NCBI GenBank assembly: GCA_030632175.1
Contig: DAOVVG010000182.1
Coordinates: 1-5,297 of the forward strand
Origin: Gammaproteobacteria bacterium
GTDB taxonomy: Bacteria > Pseudomonadota > Gammaproteobacteria > UBA9214
Direction: 5' to 3'
Length of the DNA stretch: 5,297 nt
Shown: in pieces, positions 1-5,297 of the stretch
Position numbering within the stretch: the first letter of the stretch is position 1
How the letters are laid out: the number at the start of each line of letters is the position of its first letter
Notes under the pieces: generated by a model
Seen by the model: the letters and a program-made list of their open reading frames with translations, nothing else
The model's database searches: none
What the model was told of the DNA's origin: nothing
Made by a program: the position numbers and the translations under genes

Positions 1-331
1 AACCCGCTGATTTCGCGACAATCCACCCGAAAGACGGCTGCCGCCACTACCCCGGCACAGTGATTGGGGGTACTGCCTTGCTCATTCCCCCAGTCCTATC
101 AGCCTTCCCCGCAATGGCGGGCAGGTCGGCCTGTGCAACGTCCTTTTCGAGGATTGCTCAGCGTTTACTCGCGTTACGGCCTGCACACTCGCCAAGTCAC
201 TAAATGACCCTCTACACCGAAGGCTTCAGCCACTTCGTTACCTCCATGACTGCTCCGATTGCTTCCGGCTGGAGCAACATCGCCGGGTGGGATTCGCACC
301 CACTGAGAAACGCCGCCTTAACACGGCGCAC
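1..331 (-). mobile_element. Group II intron, 5' end (domain I), cut by window edge
   Basis: Read on the minus strand, position 331 begins GTGCGCC, which fits the GUGYG 5' boundary of group II introns. What follows is a dense series of short hairpins typical of ribozyme domain I: CGCC/GGCG near the boundary, GTGGG/CCCAC around a 7-base loop (plus 286-303), GCTCC/GGAGC (plus about 252-276), and TGGGGG/CCCCCA (plus 65-70 and 87-92). There is no sensible protein in any frame. I recognise this stretch as the type of conserved RNA that gives rise to short ghost ORFs beside group II intron reverse transcriptases in many genomes. The maturase gene, domains V and VI and the 3' end would lie left of position 1, so completeness and subclass cannot be judged. 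I could not identify a convincing EBS1 partner for the exon. Confidence 0.72.
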
Positions 332-347
332 GCCAAAAGCGGACATT
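332..347 (-). repeat. Dispersed-repeat end motif at the intron 5' exon junction
   Basis: On the minus strand the 16 bases directly before the intron boundary read AATGTCCGCTTTTGGC. Eleven of the first twelve bases match the outer end of the inverted-repeat element at 5225-5240, which reads AATGACCGCTTT on the minus strand. The simplest reading is that the intron sits inside, or immediately beside, the end of a related dispersed repeat whose remainder would lie beyond the intron, outside this window. Only one end is visible, so chance similarity is not excluded. Confidence 0.4.
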
Positions 348-352
348 CAGAC

Positions 353-598
353 TCAATCAAAAACGACTGTTACAAGGATGTGAATGCGGTCGTCCCCGAT
401 GGGCGGCACTGCGCCAATGGCACAATCAGGGAACAACTTGCCCATTTCGGGTTCTGTTGCCAACTCCACGCCATGTCCGAAAAGCTCGCTTAATACAGCA
501 AGGTCCACATGCTCAACCGATAGCACAATGACTATGGAATACTTGTCATCTTCCTTGATAATCACTGCCTTTGCCAAGCTATTGCCGGTTGGTTGCAT
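353..598 (-). pseudogene. YbaK/ProX-like aminoacyl-tRNA deacylase remnant
   Basis: The 81-residue open stretch matches the core of the YbaK/Cys-tRNA(Pro) and ProX-type deacylases, small cytosolic domains that hydrolyse mischarged aminoacyl-tRNAs. Recognisable pieces are SLAKAV (near residue 7), the strand YSIVIVLSVEHVDL, and the signature LATEPEMGKLFPDCAIGAVPPIG (about 46-68; typical form LATEEELAxLFPDCExGAxPPLG). Family members are usually about 150-165 residues, so both ends are missing. Upstream in this frame a stop lies five codons before the Met, and a different frame (about 600-665) reads VLTNIKKQPLTTESLMA, vaguely like the family's N-terminal TxSS...A region, which suggests a frameshift. 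After PPIG the frame reaches TVVFD and a stop where TVVDDSL would be expected, just before the repeat motif and the intron. I conclude that it is a degraded gene rather than a real short protein. The lost substrate specificity cannot be told. Confidence 0.68.
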
Positions 599-639
599 AC
601 CACCCTGCCATCAGACTTTCTGTGGTGAGAGGCTGTTTT

Positions 640-716
640 TTGATATTGGTCAACACCCTGACCCGGTATTTATGCCTTAATGGCGACTGTAGAAAGTACT
701 GAAAATCAATATATAT
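640..716 (+). promoter_or_regulatory. Possible promoter region for the 736-4897 gene run
   Basis: This is the only noncoding stretch before the operon. It contains TTGATA (640-645) and TTGGTC (646-651) as possible -35 boxes and TATTTA (667-672) as a possible -10. The spacers are 21 or 15 bases, neither ideal. A second AT-rich patch, ATCAATATATAT (705-716), sits too close to the ribosome binding site for a comfortable leader. No operator-like palindrome was seen. This is positional inference with weak motif support. Confidence 0.2.
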
Positions 717-735
717 CGACTGAGAGGTAACCAGC

Positions 736-1134
736 ATGACCAGCGAAGCCGACCCTATTATCGATGAATGGTATCACTGCCCGGAAAAGGCGCAAAAGTT
801 CAAGGTCACCGCACTTGATGAACACACAGCAACCGTCGAGATCCAGTATTTCGACGGCAATGTCGATGAGCTTGATCTTGATAGCTGGTACGGTCTCGAC
901 ATCGAACGTATTGAACCCCCCGAGGACTGGACCGGCCCCATGGACAATATCGAAAAGGACGATCTGAATCCGGTCGGTACCGAGATGAGGCGCGAGGACT
1001 GGGAGGCGCCTTACCAGGAAGAGGATGAAAAGCGCCGCGCTGGTCCGAGAGAACCTAATGAGACGCAAGAGGAGCCGGAAGATGATTGGGGTGAAGGACG
1101 ACCGAAAGAGGAACCCTCAGAAGGGGCGGATTGA
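736..1134 (+). CDS. Small acidic protein, DUF6763-like
   Basis: This 132-residue protein has no assigned function. The first ~70 residues resemble a small conserved gammaproteobacterial domain (DUF6763 as I recall it). The core pattern is VEIQYFDGNVDELDLDSWY (34-52), followed by an IEPPEDWTGPMD segment (59-70), which suggests a compact beta-rich fold like a short SH3 or Tudor-type barrel. From about residue 73 the sequence is low-complexity and strongly charged, rich in Glu, Asp, Pro and Arg (EEDEKRR, EEPEDDWGEG, KEEPSEGAD), and is likely disordered. There is no signal peptide or membrane segment, so it is probably cytosolic. The ATG is well supported by GAGAGG at 722-727, eight bases upstream. 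The stop lies 15 bases before the next start, and both genes are in the same reading frame, so co-transcription is likely. A role as partner or substrate of the downstream enzymes is possible but not shown. Confidence 0.82.
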   Translation: MTSEADPIIDEWYHCPEKAQKFKVTALDEHTATVEIQYFDGNVDELDLDSWYGLDIERIEPPEDWTGPMDNIEKDDLNPVGTEMRREDWEAPYQEEDEKRRAGPREPNETQEEPEDDWGEGRPKEEPSEGAD

Positions 1135-1149
1135 TCCAGCGTTTCTTTT

Positions 1150-1950
1150 ATGACACACCCTGTTGCAACAGCCAGGCCTTTGTTGACCGTCCATCAGGGC
1201 AAAGAGCCAGTACTAATAACCGCCATTCACGCCGGTCACGAAATGCGGCCTGAACTGCAGCAGATAATCCAGCTGGATGAATCCTCACGTTTACATGAAG
1301 AGGATCCCTTTACCGACGCCTGGATATGTATTGCGGATAATTACATCGTGCCGTTACGCTCCCGCTTCGAGGTCGATCTCAATCGAACTCGAAGCGAAGC
1401 GGTTTATCAATCATCTGAGGATGCCTGGGGGCTGGATATCTGGAAGACGCCACCGACCGAAGCCATGGTTGAGCATTCCCTAGCCGAGTATGATGTGTTC
1501 TATCAACAATTGCGTGCCTTGCTGGATGATATGCAGGCCAAATATGGTCGTATTGTTATCTATGACCTGCATACCTATAACTTTCGCCGCGGCGGGGCCG
1601 ATGCACCACCGGACAATACTGCTTCAAACCCGGACGTAAATGTAGGCACAGGGACCATGGACCGGGAATATTGGGCGCCGGTAGTGGATATGTTTATTGA
1701 GCAGCTGAAATCGTTCAACTATCCCGGCGGGCATCTTGATGTCAGAGAGAACGTCAAGTTCAAAGGCCGCGCTTTTGCTCAATGGGTGCACGATCATTAT
1801 CCTGAGTCGGCCTGTGTCTTGTCGATCGAAATCAAGAAGTTTTTCATGGACGAATGGAGTGGCATGGGCGACCCGGTAAAGATACAGGCACTCCGCCAGG
1901 CGCTGGCAAGCACCATACCTGGTGTTAAACAGGCATTGAGTATCTTGTGA
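1150..1950 (+). CDS. N-formylglutamate amidohydrolase-like enzyme
   Basis: This 266-residue protein belongs to the N-formylglutamate amidohydrolase family (PF05013), zinc-type enzymes that hydrolyse N-formyl-L-glutamate to formate and glutamate. Visible landmarks are IHAGHE (26-31, in place of the more usual PHSG), HEEDPFTD (49-56), RFEVDLNRTR (72-81), YDLHTYN (138-144), NVGT (164-167), FKGRA (204-208) and SIEIKKFFMDE (225-235). H27, the acidic residues of the EEDP segment, H141 and E227 are the likely metal or catalytic residues by family analogy. Length is typical. There is no signal peptide. No hut (histidine degradation) gene is adjacent, so the classical pathway role is doubtful, and a related N-acyl amino acid or amide may be the real substrate. 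The ATG at 1150 lacks a clear Shine-Dalgarno. The next Met, residue 32, would remove the first motif, and the frame is closed by the stop of the preceding gene, so 1150 is the best start and is probably coupled to upstream translation. Confidence 0.88.
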   Translation: MTHPVATARPLLTVHQGKEPVLITAIHAGHEMRPELQQIIQLDESSRLHEEDPFTDAWICIADNYIVPLRSRFEVDLNRTRSEAVYQSSEDAWGLDIWKTPPTEAMVEHSLAEYDVFYQQLRALLDDMQAKYGRIVIYDLHTYNFRRGGADAPPDNTASNPDVNVGTGTMDREYWAPVVDMFIEQLKSFNYPGGHLDVRENVKFKGRAFAQWVHDHYPESACVLSIEIKKFFMDEWSGMGDPVKIQALRQALASTIPGVKQALSIL

Positions 1951-3854
1951 GCGCCAAGCTAACAGACAACGGTATTCCCCGGGAACTGCTGGCGAAGATA
2001 GAAAAGAAGCTGGCGGACAATCAGCTGGTGCGTTACAAGCTTCCCGAAAATGGCCGTCTGCATATCGATCGGCAGTTGCCATTTCTGGTCGTACACCGTT
2101 GCGTAGATGAAACAGCGGATGCGGGTACTGGGCAATTGCTTCTCGGTGAAGCATCTTTTCTGCAAACGACAGCCGAACCTGTATTGCAGGCGGATATCAA
2201 ACAGCTGGTTCAGCTTATTGCACAGGTACAGGGGCAACATTTCGGCGCTTTTCTTGTGATTGAACTCTGGTCCCGGGAAACTGAAACCACTGTGGACCTT
2301 GAAACACCGCAGTCACCGGGTTTCTGCATTATGGCTCCGGAACAGGTGGTTACTGACAGAACTTTGCAAGCGCTGGTACATGCCTTGCAAGCGATACGTT
2401 TACGCGGCAGGTATGCAAAAGTCACTATAAAGTACCAAAAACAACCGTCACCTGCCGGACTTCCGCCTTTGTTTGATGATGCGCAAGCCACGCAACAGAA
2501 TGTTGTTGTGTTCGGACTAGAAGTGGATGCCGTGTATCGAGATGCACAAAGCGGCGCTGTTTATCCTTTCGCGCTCAAGACAATTCGCCGGGGGTTGTCC
2601 GTTGCGCTGAAAAAAACCTTCTTTGCCTTTATCCGCGAACAAACCCGCTACCGGCCGGAGCACTATCATGTGCTGGGTCGGCGGGCCATGACCCGGGTCG
2701 TATGGGATGTCGATAAACAACTGGCGGACATCAGCCGGCAATTTGATCTGTTGCTGCATGTGACGCCGGTTAATGCCGGTGCTGCCTGGGAATCATTTCA
2801 GCACAGCCACTTTAATAGTGCGCCAGAGTTTCACTACCGGCCGCGAAGCGCCGATCCGGCCTTGCTCAAACGCAGCCTCTACAAGGCACCTCTCGAACGC
2901 ATAGAGGACCCGGGGCTGGCTGGTTTCTTTTCCAGTAAGCGTGACGAACTGGATCGTCAGATAAGCCTGTTTGCTGACCGGGGGAAGCCGCGGTTCTTGT
3001 ATGGAAGCCTACAGTTATTTGGAGAGATCGATAATGAATTAATGCAGACGGCCAGGCAGATTTTGTCGCAACCTGCTGATGCACAGTCAGGTAACGAGCG
3101 TGCCCTGATGACCGCGGAATCCATGGCAGAGCATGCCCGCACCGAGCTGGACTATTATCGCGCCAGGGATCCCAGCCTTACCGCTGGCGTCGAGGTGCGC
3201 GATGACATAAGCGGTGTTCTCGTGTCGCATGGTAATCTGCTTGTCGGGACCGATGCCCGCATAGAAAAGCGCTGGCTCAAAGGCATGCTCAGCCATGAAA
3301 TCGGTACCCACATTTTGACGCACCACAATGGCCGGCAGCAGCACTTTCAGCAACTTTCTGCAGGCATGGCAGGTTATGAAGCACTTCAGGAAGGGCTTGC
3401 CGTGCTGTCGGAATATCTGGTCGGGAAGCTGGATATGACCCGCCTGAGATTGATCGCCGGCCGTGTGGTCGCCGTGGACAGTGTTGCAGGTGGTGCCGAT
3501 TTTGTTGAAACTTTCAGGTTGCTGGAAAAGGACTACGGATTTACCCCACACCTTGCGTTTACCATGAGCATGCGTGTCCATCGCGATGGTGGCTACACCA
3601 AGGATATGGTCTATCTGCGTGGTTTTAACCAGCTTCTGGCGTATCTCAAGACCGACAAAGACATTGAATTGCTGTATGCAGGTAAAGTCGCGCTGGAATT
3701 TCTGCCCCTGCTCGAGGAGTTACGCTGGCGTGAAGTGATCAAGCCACCAGCATTGATACCCAGGTATTTGGAACAGGGGCAATGCAGGGAGCGCCTTGAA
3801 TATTTAAGAAGTCATCCTTCCCTAGATACGATATTAAGGACTACATCTCCATGA
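1947..3854 (+). CDS. QEGLA-motif (DUF1704/TIGR02421) metallopeptidase-like protein
   Basis: This 635-residue protein is of the family annotated as 'flavohemoglobin expression-modulating QEGLA motif protein'. The start is GTG inside the GTGA overlap with the preceding stop. An N-terminal region (1 to about 260) carries RLHIDRQLPFL (37-47), found in long members of the family. The DUF1704 domain follows, with FLYG (350-353), the zinc-binding and catalytic motif HEIGTH (450-455), QEGLA (481-485), and the late motif RVHRDGGYTKDMVYLRG (543-559). H450 and H455 are expected zinc ligands, E451 the general base and E482 the likely third ligand, as in the related eukaryotic tyrosine carboxypeptidase MATCAP. 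All key residues are present, so an active peptidase is expected. No signal peptide or membrane segment is seen, so it is cytosolic. No flavohemoglobin gene is nearby to support the family name. The stop overlaps the next start as ATGA. The true substrate is unknown; cleavage of a C-terminal residue or small peptide is inference from the eukaryotic relative. Confidence 0.9.
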   Translation: MSAKLTDNGIPRELLAKIEKKLADNQLVRYKLPENGRLHIDRQLPFLVVHRCVDETADAGTGQLLLGEASFLQTTAEPVLQADIKQLVQLIAQVQGQHFGAFLVIELWSRETETTVDLETPQSPGFCIMAPEQVVTDRTLQALVHALQAIRLRGRYAKVTIKYQKQPSPAGLPPLFDDAQATQQNVVVFGLEVDAVYRDAQSGAVYPFALKTIRRGLSVALKKTFFAFIREQTRYRPEHYHVLGRRAMTRVVWDVDKQLADISRQFDLLLHVTPVNAGAAWESFQHSHFNSAPEFHYRPRSADPALLKRSLYKAPLERIEDPGLAGFFSSKRDELDRQISLFADRGKPRFLYGSLQLFGEIDNELMQTARQILSQPADAQSGNERALMTAESMAEHARTELDYYRARDPSLTAGVEVRDDISGVLVSHGNLLVGTDARIEKRWLKGMLSHEIGTHILTHHNGRQQHFQQLSAGMAGYEALQEGLAVLSEYLVGKLDMTRLRLIAGRVVAVDSVAGGADFVETFRLLEKDYGFTPHLAFTMSMRVHRDGGYTKDMVYLRGFNQLLAYLKTDKDIELLYAGKVALEFLPLLEELRWREVIKPPALIPRYLEQGQCRERLEYLRSHPSLDTILRTTSP

Positions 3855-4897
3855 AGATTGGATTCTGTGTAAACAATGTGCAAACGGAAGTTGTGCGTTA
3901 TACCACTACCGATCTTGCACTGGCGGCAACCCGCATGGGTCATGAGTCCTGGTATATCAGTGTGGGTGATCTCGCCTATGATCAGGATGAGGCGATCCAC
4001 GCCCATGCTTGCCGGGTGGCGAAGACCAATCACCGGACCGGTGCGGCATATTTGAAAGATCTGCAGGGTAAGGAGGCGGTATGCGACTATATCAACGTGA
4101 GCGAGCTCGACGTTTTGCTGCTGCGCAATGATCCTGCAGAGGATATCCTAACCCGTCCATGGGCCCGCTTGGCCGCCATTAACTTCGGGCGCTTTGCCGC
4201 CAGAAGCGGCGTCCTTGTTCTGAATGACCCGGAGGGGCTTGGCAATGCCTTGAACAAACTGTATCTGCAGCAGTTCCCCCAGGCCGTACGACCGAGATGT
4301 TTGATTACCCGCGATCCGGGTCGGGTCAAGGCATTTGTCAAAGCAGAGGGCGGAAGGGCCGTCTTGAAGCCGCTGTTTGGTTCAGGTGGCAGGAATGTCT
4401 TCCTGTTGCGGCCTGAAGACGCGCCGAATATGAACCAGATAATCGAGAGTGTTGCACGAGACGGTTACATGATCGCGCAGGAATATCTTCCCGAAGCAGT
4501 CAAGGGTGATACCCGTTTATTTCTGATGAACGGTGAACCCTTGCAATATAAAGGCAAGACAGCGGCGCTACGCCGGGTACGTGCCGACGGCGATATGCGC
4601 AGTAACATAACAGCTGGCGCTACTTCAGAACGTGGAGAAATCAGCGACAGGATACTCGGGATAGCGAAATCCATTGCTCCCCGATTGAAACATGATGGCA
4701 TGTTTTTTGTGGGGCTGGATATTGTCGGTGACAAACTGATGGAAATAAATGTGTTCAGTCCGGGCGGATTGGATAGCGCAGAAGTATTCGAGCAGGTGAA
4801 TTTCTGCCAGATTATCATTAAGGACATCGAGCGTAAGGTGGAACTAAAAAGAAGCAGCGAGAACAGCTTCACCAACCGGGAGTTGGCTACCTTGTGA
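3851..4897 (+). CDS. GshB-like ATP-grasp ligase
   Basis: This 348-residue protein is of the ATP-grasp superfamily, closest in pattern to glutathione synthetase (GshB). Enzymes of this type activate a carboxylate with ATP and join it to an amine. It has an N-terminal Rossmann-like pre-ATP-grasp part starting MKIGFCVN, then LLLRNDP (about 90-96), LNDPEGLGNALNKL (about 123-136), the ATP-binding lysine and glycine loop KPLFGSGG (173-180), QEYLPE (210-215), GDTRLF (219-224), a GDMRSNITAGA segment (about 253-263) and VGLDIVGDKLMEINVFSPGG (287-306). D290, E298 and N300 match the spacing of the Mg-binding Asp, Glu and Asn of E. coli GshB. AAGGA (3836-3840) gives a good ribosome site, and the ATG overlaps the preceding stop (ATGA). 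No gshA is present, and the neighbours are a peptidase and an amidohydrolase, so glutathione synthesis is unlikely and a dedicated amide ligase is inferred. The last ~25 residues are a charged tail. Confidence 0.88.
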   Translation: MKIGFCVNNVQTEVVRYTTTDLALAATRMGHESWYISVGDLAYDQDEAIHAHACRVAKTNHRTGAAYLKDLQGKEAVCDYINVSELDVLLLRNDPAEDILTRPWARLAAINFGRFAARSGVLVLNDPEGLGNALNKLYLQQFPQAVRPRCLITRDPGRVKAFVKAEGGRAVLKPLFGSGGRNVFLLRPEDAPNMNQIIESVARDGYMIAQEYLPEAVKGDTRLFLMNGEPLQYKGKTAALRRVRADGDMRSNITAGATSERGEISDRILGIAKSIAPRLKHDGMFFVGLDIVGDKLMEINVFSPGGLDSAEVFEQVNFCQIIIKDIERKVELKRSSENSFTNRELATL

Positions 4898-4947
4898 GCG
4901 GTACCGGGTGAGGGCGGCGAATGCCTGGATTAAGCGGCAGATGTGTG

Positions 4948-4989
4948 GGCAGGGCGATTCTGTGATACCACAGCCGAGCACGCCCTGCC
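4948..4989 (+). terminator. Strong stem-loop after the operon, terminator-like without a T-run
   Basis: GGCAGGGCG (4948-4956) is perfectly complementary to CGCCCTGCC (4981-4989). Inside the loop a second small hairpin, CTGTG (4960-4964) with CACAG (4969-4973) around a 4-base loop, stacks above it. It begins 51 bases after the ATP-grasp stop codon. No T-run follows, so it is not a classical intrinsic terminator. It may stabilise the mRNA 3' end or be a repeat-type hairpin (REP-like). Confidence 0.45.
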
Positions 4990-5096
4990 TGTGGGTGGCG
5001 AACTTCTAATTCATGCGGCAATGAGGGCAGTTATGACGAAGGACTCCTTTGGGTCGACTCCCGTCTTTTAGTGATTTATCAGATAGTTATTTACTA

Positions 5097-5240
5097 AATG
5101 ACCGGTTCCGGGCGGACACTTGTCGTTCATAGTTGCTACGGAATTACCGCCTGGCGATGCCGTGTACGGGGAAGATCGGCCAGAACATGTCATTCGCATC
5201 ATTCATGCGAACGGCAGGTTCATACTGGAAAGCGGTCATT
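5097..5240. repeat. 144-bp element with short inverted ends (MITE-like or dispersed repeat)
   Basis: The left end reads AATGACCGGTTCCGGG, and the right end, read on the minus strand, is AATGACCGCTTTCCAG. The outer eight bases are identical and three of the next five agree. The interior has no open reading frame of note but carries a perfect 7-base hairpin, TTCGCAT (5193-5199) with ATGCGAA (5205-5211), around a 5-base loop. I see no clear target-site duplication. A similar end motif occurs at 332-347. The features fit a small non-coding mobile or dispersed element, but a single copy in one window cannot prove this. Confidence 0.42.
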
Positions 5241-5297
5241 GAGATTTAAATAGCGGGTTCGGTGTCAGAAAGCGTTATCCGGCAAAGCCATGTTCCC

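Larger units (their letters stand above)
4898..5297. other. Gene-free intergenic region
   Basis: This stretch of about 400 bases after the operon contains no convincing coding region on either strand. It holds the stem-loop at 4948-4989 and the inverted-repeat element at 5097-5240. The rest (about 4990-5096 and 5241-5297) shows an AT-richer patch near 5070-5096 and nothing I can name. Confidence 0.6.

Noticed and set aside
285..303. tRNA T-arm-like hairpin on the minus strand (GTGGG, loop TGCGAAT, CCCAC)
   Set aside because: No acceptor stem, D-arm or anticodon arm can be placed around it, and it fits the hairpins of the intron RNA.
203..347. A second ~145-bp element with ends resembling those at 5097-5240 (AATGACC at 203 and GGACATT at 341-347)
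   Set aside because: The left end matches over only seven bases, the interior is unlike the other element, and 203-331 is better explained as group II intron domain I. Only the 332-347 motif was kept.
287..493. 68-residue plus-strand open frame starting MGFAPTEKRRL
   Set aside because: It crosses the intron boundary and the antisense of the deacylase remnant. This kind of peptide is a known ghost product of the conserved intron sequence.
1150..1950. Calling the amidohydrolase hutG
   Set aside because: There are no neighbouring histidine utilisation genes and the first motif differs from the usual form.
1624..2154. 176-residue minus-strand open frame
   Set aside because: It is antisense to two well-supported enzyme genes and shows no recognisable protein motif.
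3087..3581. 164-residue minus-strand open frame
   Set aside because: It lies opposite the HEIGTH/QEGLA region of the metallopeptidase gene and has no family-like features.
3851..4897. Calling the ATP-grasp gene gshB
   Set aside because: Motifs resemble GshB, but no gshA or glutathione context is present and the coupled neighbours point to another amide ligase reaction, so no gene symbol was assigned.
5041..5075. Intrinsic terminator around GGGTCGACTCCC followed by TCTTTTAG
   Set aside because: The stem is only about three to four base pairs and the T-run is short, too weak to call.

Overview
The window looks like a moderately GC-rich proteobacterial chromosome, most likely gammaproteobacterial. 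The evidence is the small acidic gene at 736, which resembles a gammaproteobacterial DUF6763-type family, and the particular combination of three enzyme genes that follows. No rRNA, tRNA or phylogenetic marker is present, so the taxonomic guess rests only on protein resemblance recalled from memory.

Layout. Positions 1-331 (minus strand) are the 5' part of a group II intron. It starts with the GUGCG-type boundary at 331 and runs off the left edge before any maturase gene. The intron abuts a 16-base motif (332-347) that resembles the ends of a dispersed inverted-repeat element. Next to that (353-598, minus) is a broken YbaK/ProX-like aminoacyl-tRNA deacylase gene. This left third is therefore a decaying, mobile-element-scarred region.

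The centre (736-4897) is a compact plus-strand gene run: a small, very acidic DUF6763-like protein; an N-formylglutamate amidohydrolase-like enzyme; a long QEGLA-motif (DUF1704/TIGR02421) zinc metallopeptidase-like protein; and a GshB-like ATP-grasp ligase. Genes 2/3 and 3/4 overlap by four bases (GTGA and ATGA), so the three enzymes are almost certainly translated as one coupled unit.

How they may work together. ATP-grasp enzymes of this class form amide bonds. The DUF1704 fold is related to the eukaryotic microtubule tyrosine carboxypeptidase MATCAP. N-formylglutamate amidohydrolases hydrolyse an amide on an acidic amino acid. A ligase, a peptidase and an amidohydrolase encoded together suggest making, trimming and recycling of an amide-linked amino acid or short peptide, either a small metabolite or a tag on a protein. 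The substrate is unknown. The acidic protein encoded just upstream is a speculative candidate.

The right end (4898-5297) has no convincing gene. It holds a strong stem-loop soon after the operon (4948-4989) and a 144-bp element with short inverted ends (5097-5240) that resembles a MITE or other dispersed repeat.
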